A DNA stretch of 48,185 nucleotides from Desulfobulbaceae bacterium (GTDB taxonomy: Bacteria; Desulfobacterota; Desulfobulbia; Desulfobulbales; Desulfobulbaceae): NCBI GenBank assembly GCA_015484845.1, contig WFUT01000062.1:1-48185 (forward strand), written 5' to 3'. Positions 34,116 through 42,708 of this stretch are shown one piece after another (the stretch's first letter is position 1; each line of letters begins with the position of its first letter). Below the pieces are notes generated by a model. The model was not told the origin of the DNA, made no database searches, and saw nothing but the letters and a program-made list of their open reading frames with translations. Both the position numbers and the translations under genes were made by a program.

Positions 34116-34348
34116 GATCCCAGTCCTGCCAGCAGAAAGAGGTTCACAAAAAAAACCGACCTCAAGTGGCCGGCCCCTGGTTTCCCATCCACCTGGGAAA
34201 GTCGAAGAATATTCCAAAATACCTTACTTTGCCAAAGCCGGCAAGCTGTTTCCGCCTCCAACCGGGAGTGGCAGAGGATGCCCCGGCCGCACCCTGTTTC
34301 AGGGATGCAGGGCCTTCAGTTGCGGCCATGTCCGGGGCTGACGGTCTT
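34116..34348. other. Gap between the GT4 and AsnB genes
   Basis: The longest gap in the minus-strand operon. It contains the perfect hairpin TTTCCCA-TCCACC-TGGGAAA (34181-34200) and a promoter candidate described separately. No coding sequence is supported. Confidence 0.4.
34216..34244 (-). promoter_or_regulatory. asnB: Internal promoter candidate before asnB
   Basis: On the minus strand TTGCCG (34244-34239) and TATTTT (34221-34216) stand 17 bases apart, each 4 of 6 from consensus. The start codon at 34115 is about 100 bases further. It would give a separate transcript for the distal half of the operon. Confidence 0.35.
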
Positions 34349-35539
34349 TCACCGCCTGCCCGCAAGGCGCCTGTAGCTCGCCAGTAGCGTCTTTCCCACC
34401 GCCTCCATGGAGTAGGTGCCGCGGACCTGCTCCCTGCCCGCCTCGCCGCGGCGCCGTGCCAGGGCAGGATCGGCCAGGGCGGCGCTGATGGCGCGGGCCA
34501 GGCCGGCGCCGTCCATGCTCGAGGCATAGAAACCGCACTCGCCCAGGAAGCTGCGATTGTTGGCAGTATCGAAACAGGCCACGGGCAGGCCGGCGGCCAG
34601 GTAATGGAGCAGCTTGCCGCTGGCCTCGCCGGAATCATCCTCCTTGGGCTCGACCGCCACGTCGCCGGTACCGAGCCAGGCGGCAAGATCGCCGTAGGCC
34701 ACCTGCCCCGGCAGCCGTACCCGGTCGGCCAGGCCGTACCGGCCGACAAATGCCCGGGCCTCGTCCACCGGGTAACCGACAAGAACAAAGAAGAGATCGT
34801 CGCGCGCCTCCAGCAGGATACGCATGGCCTCGAGAAGGTGGGCCACCCCCTTGCCCGGGAGCAGGGAGCCGGTATAGATGATGATCTTCTTCTCCAGGGG
34901 AAGGTCATGGTGTCTGCGCAGGGCGCGGGAATCGGCAGAAGCAAAAAATTCCCCGGGCACCACGTCCTGCAGAAGCGCTGTTTTTTCCGGGGCCACCCGG
35001 AAACGGCGGAGCAGGGTATTCCTGCTCTCACGGGAGGAACAGAAGAAGAAATCCGGCAGTCGGCAGATCAGCCCCTCCACCAGGCCGACCACCCGGGTCA
35101 GGAGCCGGGAATTCAGGGTGCCATAGCTGACCAGTTCCCCGCTCAGGCTGCCCTGCATATCCATGACCAGGGCCGTCCGCCGCCAGAACAGGCAGGTCCT
35201 GACCGCCCAGCCGATGAGGGCGCCCTCGTGCAGGTGCCCGTGCAGGACATGCGGCCGCTGCCGCCAGCAGGTACGCAGAACCAGGAAAAAGAGCAGGATA
35301 TCGGCAGGAAACCTGAACGGCGAATAGCCGGCATCGAGCTTGCGGTAACCCGGGATCCTCCAGATCCTCCGCACCTCGAGCCCGCCCGGATCACGGCCCA
35401 GGTGGTAGGTGCAGACCAGGGCCTGCACGGGATATGGTTGCAGGGCCTCAAGCTCGTTGCGGATGCGGATGTGACAGCCCCGGTCGGCAAAAAATGGCGT
35501 GGGCGCGATATGCAGCACCCGGAGCGGTTCCGACTCCAT
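34349..35539 (-). CDS. GT4-family glycosyltransferase
   Basis: About 396 residues from the ATG at 35539, which has AGGTGA six to seven bases before it; an overlapping GTG at 35548 would add three residues. GT-B fold: N-terminal LRVLHIAPTPFFADRGCHIR, then LHGHLHEGALIGWA. The C-terminal donor domain has IIIYTGSLLPGKGVAHLLEAM, FFVLVGYPVDEA, and VAVEPKEDDSGEASGKLLHY, the E-x7-E-like region of retaining GT4 enzymes. It is a cytoplasmic transferase for a nucleotide-sugar step of repeat-unit assembly. The gene touches the stop of glpD. Confidence 0.85.
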   Translation of the reverse strand: MESEPLRVLHIAPTPFFADRGCHIRIRNELEALQPYPVQALVCTYHLGRDPGGLEVRRIWRIPGYRKLDAGYSPFRFPADILLFFLVLRTCWRQRPHVLHGHLHEGALIGWAVRTCLFWRRTALVMDMQGSLSGELVSYGTLNSRLLTRVVGLVEGLICRLPDFFFCSSRESRNTLLRRFRVAPEKTALLQDVVPGEFFASADSRALRRHHDLPLEKKIIIYTGSLLPGKGVAHLLEAMRILLEARDDLFFVLVGYPVDEARAFVGRYGLADRVRLPGQVAYGDLAAWLGTGDVAVEPKEDDSGEASGKLLHYLAAGLPVACFDTANNRSFLGECGFYASSMDGAGLARAISAALADPALARRRGEAGREQVRGTYSMEAVGKTLLASYRRLAGRR

Positions 35540-35544
35540 GATGA

Positions 35545-37218
35545 TCACCTGTACCGGTAGCGGTCTTCGACCGCGGCGATCTGCCGGGCCTGCTCGTCTT
35601 CGTCCCAGCCCAGGTGGTCCGCCATGATGGCGGCGCAGCGCAGCAGGGCCTCCCTGCCCGGGTGGCCGATGGTGCCCAGGCCGGTGCGCCGGAAGACCAC
35701 GTCTTCGAGCGTCCGGGCCATCTCGTGCCGGACGGCGTGTTCGATCTCCACCACCAGGGTGTGCCGGTCCGGGGCCACGGGCTCCAGGCCGCCATGCTCC
35801 TGTCCCCTGCTGACCAGGGTGTCGATCTCGCGGCCATGGTTACGGATCAGGGCGCGGATGACATCGTCTGCCAGCAGGCCGGCATACCGGGCCCGGCACT
35901 GGCGGCTGAAGGTCCGGATGTCCGGGATCTCGCCCTCGGCCAGGGGGGTCGAGGATGTGGCGCAGCCGGGATCCCGCCTGTCCAGCCGTTTCATGACCAG
36001 GTCCACGCACAGGGCCGCCACGCGCCGGGCCGTGGTGAACTTGGCGCCCAGGGCGGTGACCACCCCCTGGATACCGTCCTTCTTCGCGTGATCCACGATC
36101 TGGAAGGCGCCGGTGCCCTGGTAGGTATCGGGCTTGATCTCGCGGGCGATGATGGGATAGATACCGGTGAAGGCGTAGTGGACGTCCGACTCTGCCAGGT
36201 TCGCCTCGGGCAGGGCCTCGTTGATGTCCTGCAGGAAATCGGTCACGTCCCTGGCCGTTACCCGGATATGTTCCAGTTCGCCCTCCACCGGCACGTTGGT
36301 GGTGCCGATCAGGGAGCGGCCGCGCCAGGGAATGATGAAAAAATGACGGCCGCCGCGGGTGATGAGCCCCTCGGTCTTTTTCCTGGTGGTGAGCGCCAGA
36401 GCATAGCGGGGTTCGAGCTGCCGGGTGACCAGGTGCACGCCGCGGGAAAATCCCGTCAGCCTGTGGTGCAACCGCAGACCGGGCAGGGAGCGGTTGACCT
36501 TCTGGACAAAGGGCCCGGCCGAGTTCACCACCAGGCGCGCCCTGATCTCGAACTCTTCACCGCCCAGACGGTCCCTGACCCGGGCCCCCTCAACCCGCCC
36601 GTCCCGGGCCAGGAGGTCAGTCACCTCCAGGTAGTTGGCAATATCACCCCCGTTCGCGGCCGCGGTCTTGAGAAAGCCAAGCGTCATCCGCTCGGAGGAG
36701 TGCATGTGCGACTCAAAGAGCACCTGGGCGCCGGTCAGTCCCTGCAGGGCCGAGAGCAGGGGCACCCGTGCCAGGACCTCGGCCGGGGGCAGGAACTCGC
36801 GTTCGGGCGGCTGCTTGCCCGGGTCCGGGATCAGGGAAGACAGGCCCAGGCAGCAGAGGCCATAGATCCCCATGGCCGCCTTCATGGCCAGGGCGCCCTT
36901 GGCCGGCGCACTGTTGTCCGTGGGAATCAGGAAGGGCAGCCAGCGGGTCAGGTGCGGGGCCAGGCACTGGAAGATGGCCTGTTCCCGGGCCGATTCCCGT
37001 ACCTTCCAGACCTGGCCCTTGGGCAGGTAGCGGATACCGCCGTGCAGGAGCTTCGAGGATGCGGACGAGGTGGCGGCGCCAAAGTCGTTCTTCTCGACCA
37101 GGCCCACGGACAGGCCGCGCAGGGCAGCGTCATGGGCAATGCAGCTGCCGGTGATGCCGCCGCCGATGACCAGCAGGTCGTACTCCTTACTTGCCAGCTT
37201 GTGCAGGTCTCGTTGCAT
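35545..37218 (-). CDS. glpD: FAD-dependent glycerol-3-phosphate dehydrogenase
   Basis: About 557 residues from the ATG at 37218 (GTG at 37227 also possible). FAD-binding YDLLVIGGGITGSCIAHDAA at the N-terminus, GLVEKNDFGAATSSASSKLLHGG, RYLPKGQVWKVRESARE, GRHFFIIPWRGRSLIGTTN and VVTALGAKFTTARRVA are strongly GlpD-like. The C-terminal helical domain ends in MARTLEDVVFRRTGLG, also typical. The family oxidises sn-glycerol-3-phosphate to DHAP and passes electrons to quinone at the membrane. A glpD in the middle of an O-antigen operon is unusual. It overlaps the 3' end of the large membrane gene by about 32 bases. It could serve general glycerol use, or supply or remove a glycerol-phosphate unit linked to the glycan; only the family assignment is firm. 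Confidence 0.9.
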   Translation of the reverse strand: MQRDLHKLASKEYDLLVIGGGITGSCIAHDAALRGLSVGLVEKNDFGAATSSASSKLLHGGIRYLPKGQVWKVRESAREQAIFQCLAPHLTRWLPFLIPTDNSAPAKGALAMKAAMGIYGLCCLGLSSLIPDPGKQPPEREFLPPAEVLARVPLLSALQGLTGAQVLFESHMHSSERMTLGFLKTAAANGGDIANYLEVTDLLARDGRVEGARVRDRLGGEEFEIRARLVVNSAGPFVQKVNRSLPGLRLHHRLTGFSRGVHLVTRQLEPRYALALTTRKKTEGLITRGGRHFFIIPWRGRSLIGTTNVPVEGELEHIRVTARDVTDFLQDINEALPEANLAESDVHYAFTGIYPIIAREIKPDTYQGTGAFQIVDHAKKDGIQGVVTALGAKFTTARRVAALCVDLVMKRLDRRDPGCATSSTPLAEGEIPDIRTFSRQCRARYAGLLADDVIRALIRNHGREIDTLVSRGQEHGGLEPVAPDRHTLVVEIEHAVRHEMARTLEDVVFRRTGLGTIGHPGREALLRCAAIMADHLGWDEDEQARQIAAVEDRYRYR

Positions 37219-40200
37219 GGTTGTCACGCAGAAGTAAAAGGGCCGGGACAGGCGTTCCCCCGGCGCAGGACCTGGTCTCTATCTCGATCCGGTCCACCAG
37301 GAGATCAGCCTTGCGCTCGAAACGCACGTTGAAGCTCACCTCGTTATCCCGATCCAGGATCATGTCCAGCGCGAAGCTCTTGTAGTTTTTTCCCTCTGCC
37401 GCTCGCAGCCGCACCGGCCGGCGCGCCAGGATGGTGCGGCCCTGGTCGGTGCTGATACCGAGCTCGGCCACAACCGGGTTGCCGGCCACGGGGAGACCGG
37501 CCCGGTCGGCGCGGAGATAAAAGAGAACGCGGTAGCAGCCGGCCGGATACTTGCGGTACGGGCCATAGACCAGCAGGCCGGCCGGATCACGCAGCACGTT
37601 GCCCAGCACGGCCCTGCCGCCGGACGCCTCCCGGTCGCGCACCGGCAGGCCGGTGTCGCCGAGCAGGCTTTCCGCTTCCAGCAGGGCATCGAACCGGTCC
37701 TGGTCCGCACAGGTGACCACCACCTTTTCCAGCCGCAGGATACCATTGCCCTCGTACCAGGTCCTGAACTCCATCCTCTGCAGCCGGTCAAGGGAAAAAT
37801 TCAGGGTAAAGGCCTGGTAGCCGGGACCGGAAAAATCCGTGCCCCTGATCTGCCGCCGGCTGAGAATCTTCTGCCTCGCGTGGCCGACATAACTGGCCAC
37901 CTCGAGGCGGGCCACCGGGATGTCGCGGCCGGCCTGGTTGCTGCGCAGTTCGAAATAGACCTGGTACCTGCCCGGCGGCAGCTCCACGTAGGGACCATAG
38001 TTGAGAAAATGGGGCCGGTCCAGTTTCGGGCTCGCCTTGAGCACCTCCAGGCCGATGGTGGGGTCCTTTTCCAGGCGGCCGACCACGTGCGAGAGATGGC
38101 TGGCCGGAAAGATGTCCGGGATAAAGTAGCGGCAGGTGGCCTTTTCCTCGGCATGGCTGATGGGGGGGACCCGGTCCCTGACCCGGAAAAGATAGAGGTT
38201 CCTGTTCTCCCGGACCAGGCCCGGCAGCCTGATCATGTTGCGCAGGGGAACATACTCCAGGAAGGGCGAGCTCATCAGGTGCCTGATCGTGACCAGGGGC
38301 GGATAGGGACTCACCTTGGTCGGGAAGACATCGGGATTGTTGTGAACCGTGATGAAACGGACCCCCATCCTGCGCAGCAGTTCATACTGCGCCCGGTCAA
38401 GAAAACCGCGGTTCAGGGTGGAGAGCGGCTTGTAGACCGTGTCGATATACTCCTGGGTGACGATGGGGGTATAGCCGTTGACCCGCCGGATGCGGTCCCG
38501 GGTGATGTAATACTCGTAGAGCGAGGACTGGTGCGAATCACCGGGCCAGAGCGGCAGCTCGAGGAGCAGCTTGTCACCGATATGCTTCCGCACGTAGTCA
38601 TAGACGCTCTGGCCCTGGTCCAGGTTGGTCAGGGCCACCGGCTGCTGGGCGCCAAAGTCGTACCAGGTGACGACTGCCAGCAGGAGGATGAAACCATGGG
38701 GGATGAGTCTGCGCGCGCCCTCTTCCCGGAAACGGAGCAGGATATCGCGCACCGCGAAACCGGCCAGGACCGCCCCGGCCAGGAAGGCGATGGTCATGAT
38801 CCGGTCCGGGACCCGGGGATAGTTGAAAAAAGGAAAATAGTTGAAAAACGGGATGTAGAGGGAGGAATAGCCAAAGGAGAGCCCGGCGCCCAGGATGAAG
38901 CCCAGCAGAAAGATACAGGCCCACAGGGTGGCGAGACTGAGCTGCAGGCGGCTGTAGAACCGCTCCCGCGCCAGGAACTGGCGTACGATCACCACCAGCA
39001 TGTAGAGGATGAGCAACAGGGGCACCAGGCCCAGGTAGACGTCAGCGCCCCGCGTGTAGAGATCGGCGAGATGGGGGCTGAAGAGCTTGACATCCTGGAT
39101 GGTGCGGCCGCCGTGGGCAATGGAACCGGCAAAGAAGACCTTTTTCACCAGCAGGACCCAGGCCACGGCCAGGAGCAGGCCCAGGGCCACGGGCAGCAGC
39201 GGCCGCAGCCGCGACCAGGAGCAGAGAGTGCAGAGCAGGGAACCCTGCAGCCGGGCCCTGTCCAGGTAGCGCGCCGCGGCAAAGCGGGCAGTGACCAGGG
39301 TCAGGAGCAGCACCGTACCGCAGAGCAGGACCAGGGCAATGCGGACATCTACGTGCAGAAAATGGTTCAGGCCATAGAGGGGCAGCAGGGCCAGGGGGGC
39401 CAGGGAAACGCCGAAAAACCAGAGTGTTCCCCGAAGGCCCTGGCCGGTCAGCCTGGCGAACAGGTCCACGAGCACAAGGACGGCCACGAGAAACAGGAGG
39501 GGATAGAGCCCCAGGATCACCCAGAAGTCGGACGACAAAAAGGGTTGAAAGAACTTCCTGCTCACCACCACCTGGTAGATGACGGTCAGGCCGACCCCGG
39601 CAAGCCAGAGCAAAAGCGGCGGCAGCCACATCCGACGGTCACAGGCGCCGGGCAGGGGCCGGTCGATGCTCTGCAGGCCGGTGCCGGCGACAGGGTCGGC
39701 GGTATAGAGCAGGCGCAGGGGGATGAAGACGGCCAGCAGGACGCACATGTAATAGATGAGATGGACCTCGAGCAGGGAGAGCCAGAAGATGCAGAGACCG
39801 CAGAGGATGCCGGCGACGACACTGCGGCGGCGCACGCTCCTCTCGAAAAAGAAAAGAATGGCCGGGATCAGGTAATAGATAAAGCCGTTGAGGTGCCCCC
39901 CCATCAGGTTGATGATCCGCAGGGGCACCAGGGTGTAGAGCAGCGCGGCCAGCAGGGCCCCGGCCCGGCTCTCGGTATACTCGCGCACCAGGAGATAGGT
40001 GAAGAGCCCGGTCAGGACGTAGGAGGCCAGGACCAGGGCATTGTAGGCACCGATATCCCCCAGGGGAGTGAAGAGGAGATAGAGGAAGTAGAAGGGATAC
40101 ATGTAGGGGCCGCCGGGCGGGGAGACGGCCGTCATGTTGAACTCGTAGGGGTTCCTCATGAAGCCCGAGGCGCCGAACAGGTTATCGCGCAGGAGCCAGA

Positions 40201-40372
40201 ACCAGTAGTAGAGCTGCAGGGAATCCCCGGGCCGGTCCAGGTACAGACGGCCGGCCGTGGTCTGGCACGGGATGGCGAAGAAAAAATGGTCCAGCAGCGG
40301 CCAGGTCGCGGCCACGGCCACCGCGCCCATCAGGAGAACAACGGCAAGATCCTCGAACAGCCGCTTGCTCAT
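37187..40372 (-). CDS. Very large YfhO-like membrane protein with two C-terminal beta-sandwich modules
   Basis: 1061 residues from the ATG at 40372, which forms an ATGA overlap with the preceding gene; a GTG at 40390 is less likely. Residues about 5-560 hold around fourteen helices. The first loop has YLDRPGDSLQLYYWFWLL and FMRNPYEFNM, and SPPGGPYMYPFYFLY follows, as in YfhO/GT-C proteins. A soluble region comes next (LLLELPLWPGDSHQSSLYEY, MGVRFITVHNN). Two copies of one beta module then follow, starting YGPYVELPPGRYQVYFELR (about 792) and YGPYRKYPAGCYRVLFYLR (about 936). They share I/V-L-S/A-RR-x-I/V and F-x-L-D/N-x-x-L-D-R positions, proof of an internal duplication. A related single copy is in the DUF2079 protein at 21313. 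Periplasmic binding of the growing glycan is my inference. Confidence 0.78.
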   Translation of the reverse strand: MSKRLFEDLAVVLLMGAVAVAATWPLLDHFFFAIPCQTTAGRLYLDRPGDSLQLYYWFWLLRDNLFGASGFMRNPYEFNMTAVSPPGGPYMYPFYFLYLLFTPLGDIGAYNALVLASYVLTGLFTYLLVREYTESRAGALLAALLYTLVPLRIINLMGGHLNGFIYYLIPAILFFFERSVRRRSVVAGILCGLCIFWLSLLEVHLIYYMCVLLAVFIPLRLLYTADPVAGTGLQSIDRPLPGACDRRMWLPPLLLWLAGVGLTVIYQVVVSRKFFQPFLSSDFWVILGLYPLLFLVAVLVLVDLFARLTGQGLRGTLWFFGVSLAPLALLPLYGLNHFLHVDVRIALVLLCGTVLLLTLVTARFAAARYLDRARLQGSLLCTLCSWSRLRPLLPVALGLLLAVAWVLLVKKVFFAGSIAHGGRTIQDVKLFSPHLADLYTRGADVYLGLVPLLLILYMLVVIVRQFLARERFYSRLQLSLATLWACIFLLGFILGAGLSFGYSSLYIPFFNYFPFFNYPRVPDRIMTIAFLAGAVLAGFAVRDILLRFREEGARRLIPHGFILLLAVVTWYDFGAQQPVALTNLDQGQSVYDYVRKHIGDKLLLELPLWPGDSHQSSLYEYYITRDRIRRVNGYTPIVTQEYIDTVYKPLSTLNRGFLDRAQYELLRRMGVRFITVHNNPDVFPTKVSPYPPLVTIRHLMSSPFLEYVPLRNMIRLPGLVRENRNLYLFRVRDRVPPISHAEEKATCRYFIPDIFPASHLSHVVGRLEKDPTIGLEVLKASPKLDRPHFLNYGPYVELPPGRYQVYFELRSNQAGRDIPVARLEVASYVGHARQKILSRRQIRGTDFSGPGYQAFTLNFSLDRLQRMEFRTWYEGNGILRLEKVVVTCADQDRFDALLEAESLLGDTGLPVRDREASGGRAVLGNVLRDPAGLLVYGPYRKYPAGCYRVLFYLRADRAGLPVAGNPVVAELGISTDQGRTILARRPVRLRAAEGKNYKSFALDMILDRDNEVSFNVRFERKADLLVDRIEIETRSCAGGTPVPALLLLRDNHATRPAQAGK

Positions 40373-42708
40373 GACCGCCCGGCCCGGCACGTGGTTTCCA
40401 TTCGCTGCAGCAGGCGCTCCAGGACCGGGAGCACGTTTTCCGGCAGAAAGTCACGCCGCCGCTGCCGCTGGCCGGCAAGGACGCGTTCGCGCAGGTCCTG
40501 GTCGCGCACCAGCAGGTGGGCCAGGGCCGCCACCTGCTCCAGGTCGCCCTTGTCCGTAAACAGCAGGCCGCCCTCGCCCAGGGTCTCGGGCACGGCCGAG
40601 CTGCGGTACGCCAGCACCGGGATATCGAACCACATGGCCTCGATAAACGGCACGCCGAACCCCTCGTGCTCGCTCATGGACCAGTAGAGATGGGCGGTGC
40701 GGTAATAGGCGTGCAGGTAGGAATCATCCACCTTGCCGGCAAAGAAGACGTCGCCGCGCAGGCCCAGCTCGTCGATGAGGCGGACCAGGTCCTGGTAGTA
40801 GGCCTCGCGCTCGTCGTAACCGCCCACCAGGAGCAGGCGGGCCGAGGGATCGAACCGGCGCAGCAGTCCAAAGGCGCGGATCAGGTCGTGCTGGCACTTG
40901 TTGGCCACCACCCGGCCGACAAAGAGGATATTGGTGCGGCCGTCCTGGAGCTCGAACATCACCGGTGTTGCCGCCGGGATGTTCCACTTGGCCGGATCCA
41001 CGCAGATGGGCATGATCTCGGGCTGCTGGAACCCGTGCTCCTCCAGTTCCCGGGCATTGAAGCGGGACACGCCGGCCGAGACCGGAAAGAGGCGGGCCAG
41101 TTCCGGCAGGTCATCCAGGCCCTGCTGCAGTTGTTCTGCCAGCTCCGGGCTGTGCTCCCGGACCAGCTCGGGCGGCGTGATGTTGTGGTAGACCAGGCAG
41201 CGCGGCCCCTTGAAACCCCGCAGAAAGGGCATCAGGCCGGAGCCGATGGAGTGATGGTAGATGAGGCCATGGTCCGGCCTGATCTTTTTGCCGCCGCTGA
41301 ACAGCTCCCCTTCCCGGGTCATGGAGGGGTCGATGGTCTCGGTGAAGATCGTCGACCGCAGCCCCTGGCCGCGCAGGAAGTCACGGATCAGCATGGCCTG
41401 GTTGGAGATGGCGTCACCAAAGGCGAAACCCGGCAGGAGCTGGTGCACGGCCGCAAGCCCGGTCCGGACAGTGATACGCGGCTTCTCCTCTCCCGTAAGT
41501 CCCAGCACCTCCTCGTAACGGTCAATGACCCGGTCCCAGACCGCGTAGCGCCGGGCATACTCCCTGCCACGCCGGCCCAGGGCCAGGAGCTCGCTCTCCG
41601 GCAGGTCGCTGACCCGGGCCAGCAGCTCCACCCACTCGCTCTCGCCGTCGGCCAGCCAGCCGCCCCCGGCCCGGGACACGGCAATGGCCGTGGCCAGGCA
41701 GCGCCGGTGCGCGGCAACGGGCCGGTCATGGAACCAGGCCTCCATGATCACCCGCGAATAGGATTCGTTCTCGCTGGGATGAAACAGGGCCAGGCAGTGG
41801 CTGAGCAGGGCCTCTTTTTCCTCCTCCGAGACCAGGCCGAGATCAATGACGCCGGCAGCGGCGTCGCTGTACTTCTCCTCACCCGGTCCGGCCAGGGCCA
41901 GCTTCAGGTCGGCGCCGGGATGATTCCTGCGAAAGGCGGCAAAGGCGCGGGCGAGAAAGAGCGTGTTCTTGTGCACGTCGCGGCGGCCCAGGCAGAGGAT
42001 GAACCGGTCCCGGCCCATGCGCAGCGGCCCCACCCGGTCCACCCGGTGGCCGCCGCCGACGCTCTCGACCCCGACGCCGACCACCACCTCCCTGGCCGCG
42101 ATACCGGGTCCGTACAACCGCCTGGCCAGCTGCGCCTCGCCGTCCGAGTTGTAGAGGATGCCGCGGGCCATGCGGAAGAGCTCCTCCACCCGCGGCAGGT
42201 AGGCATAGGCCTCGTCGTGCAGGCAGGGCTGCAGCCAGGCCCGCTCCGCCACCAGGGGCAGGCCGTTCAGGATGGGGCCGTACAGATAGGGCAGGAAGAT
42301 GAAGGCGTGGTAGGATGTCTTGTTTCTGCGCAGGTACCTGAGCAGGCGGGCCGACTTGATATTCTCGTAGACAAAGGTGTCGCCGGTGCCGCAGGTAAAG
42401 GGACTGACCCCGGGCAGGAGGCTGCTGCGGGGAATGGAGAGCACGAAGTTGTTGGCCGCGGCAAACTCGCCGTCCCGCCTGCGGTCCACGGGAAAACGAC
42501 GGACCAGGACGCCCTCTTCCTCGGACTCGCCCGGCGCAAGGTGGTTCACGGACCAGTCGTCGAGAAAGGAGCGGCAGCAGGTGGTGAGCACCTCCACGTC
42601 GTGGCCGCGGGCCGCCAGCCGGGTGGCAACCTGCCAGGCGAGCTGCTCGGCGCCGCCCTTCAGGTCGCGGCCGAACCAGGATGTGACGATGGCGACCCGT
42701 CTGTTCAT
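40369..42708 (-). CDS. Tandem double GT4 glycosyltransferase
   Basis: 779 residues made of two GT-B units. The first, about 1-405: VAIVTSWFGRDLKGGAEQLA, FILCLGRRDVHKNTLFLARA, ALFHPSENESYSRVIMEAWF. The second, about 415-779: AVHQLLPGFAFGDAISNQAM, GLIYHHSIGSGLMPFLRGF, NILFVGRVVANKCQHDLIRA, EHEGFGVPFIEAMWFDIPVL. Both carry the E-x7-E-like acidic pair of GT4 enzymes, so both halves may be active. Bifunctional enzymes like this often build the short repeating unit of ABC-exported O-antigens (mannan or rhamnan types), in line with gmd nearby. The start overlaps the methyltransferase stop by 4 bases (ATGA) and its own stop overlaps the next gene in the same way. Confidence 0.88.
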   Translation of the reverse strand: MNRRVAIVTSWFGRDLKGGAEQLAWQVATRLAARGHDVEVLTTCCRSFLDDWSVNHLAPGESEEEGVLVRRFPVDRRRDGEFAAANNFVLSIPRSSLLPGVSPFTCGTGDTFVYENIKSARLLRYLRRNKTSYHAFIFLPYLYGPILNGLPLVAERAWLQPCLHDEAYAYLPRVEELFRMARGILYNSDGEAQLARRLYGPGIAAREVVVGVGVESVGGGHRVDRVGPLRMGRDRFILCLGRRDVHKNTLFLARAFAAFRRNHPGADLKLALAGPGEEKYSDAAAGVIDLGLVSEEEKEALLSHCLALFHPSENESYSRVIMEAWFHDRPVAAHRRCLATAIAVSRAGGGWLADGESEWVELLARVSDLPESELLALGRRGREYARRYAVWDRVIDRYEEVLGLTGEEKPRITVRTGLAAVHQLLPGFAFGDAISNQAMLIRDFLRGQGLRSTIFTETIDPSMTREGELFSGGKKIRPDHGLIYHHSIGSGLMPFLRGFKGPRCLVYHNITPPELVREHSPELAEQLQQGLDDLPELARLFPVSAGVSRFNARELEEHGFQQPEIMPICVDPAKWNIPAATPVMFELQDGRTNILFVGRVVANKCQHDLIRAFGLLRRFDPSARLLLVGGYDEREAYYQDLVRLIDELGLRGDVFFAGKVDDSYLHAYYRTAHLYWSMSEHEGFGVPFIEAMWFDIPVLAYRSSAVPETLGEGGLLFTDKGDLEQVAALAHLLVRDQDLRERVLAGQRQRRRDFLPENVLPVLERLLQRMETTCRAGRS

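Noticed and set aside
34181-34200. Hairpin TTTCCCA/TGGGAAA as a terminator
   Set aside because: No T-run on either side and it lies between the candidate promoter and asnB, where a terminator would make little sense; a regulatory role is not supported either.
34116-34217. N-terminal extension of asparagine synthetase
   Set aside because: It would place 34 residues before the nucleophile cysteine, which must be at position 2 after Met removal.
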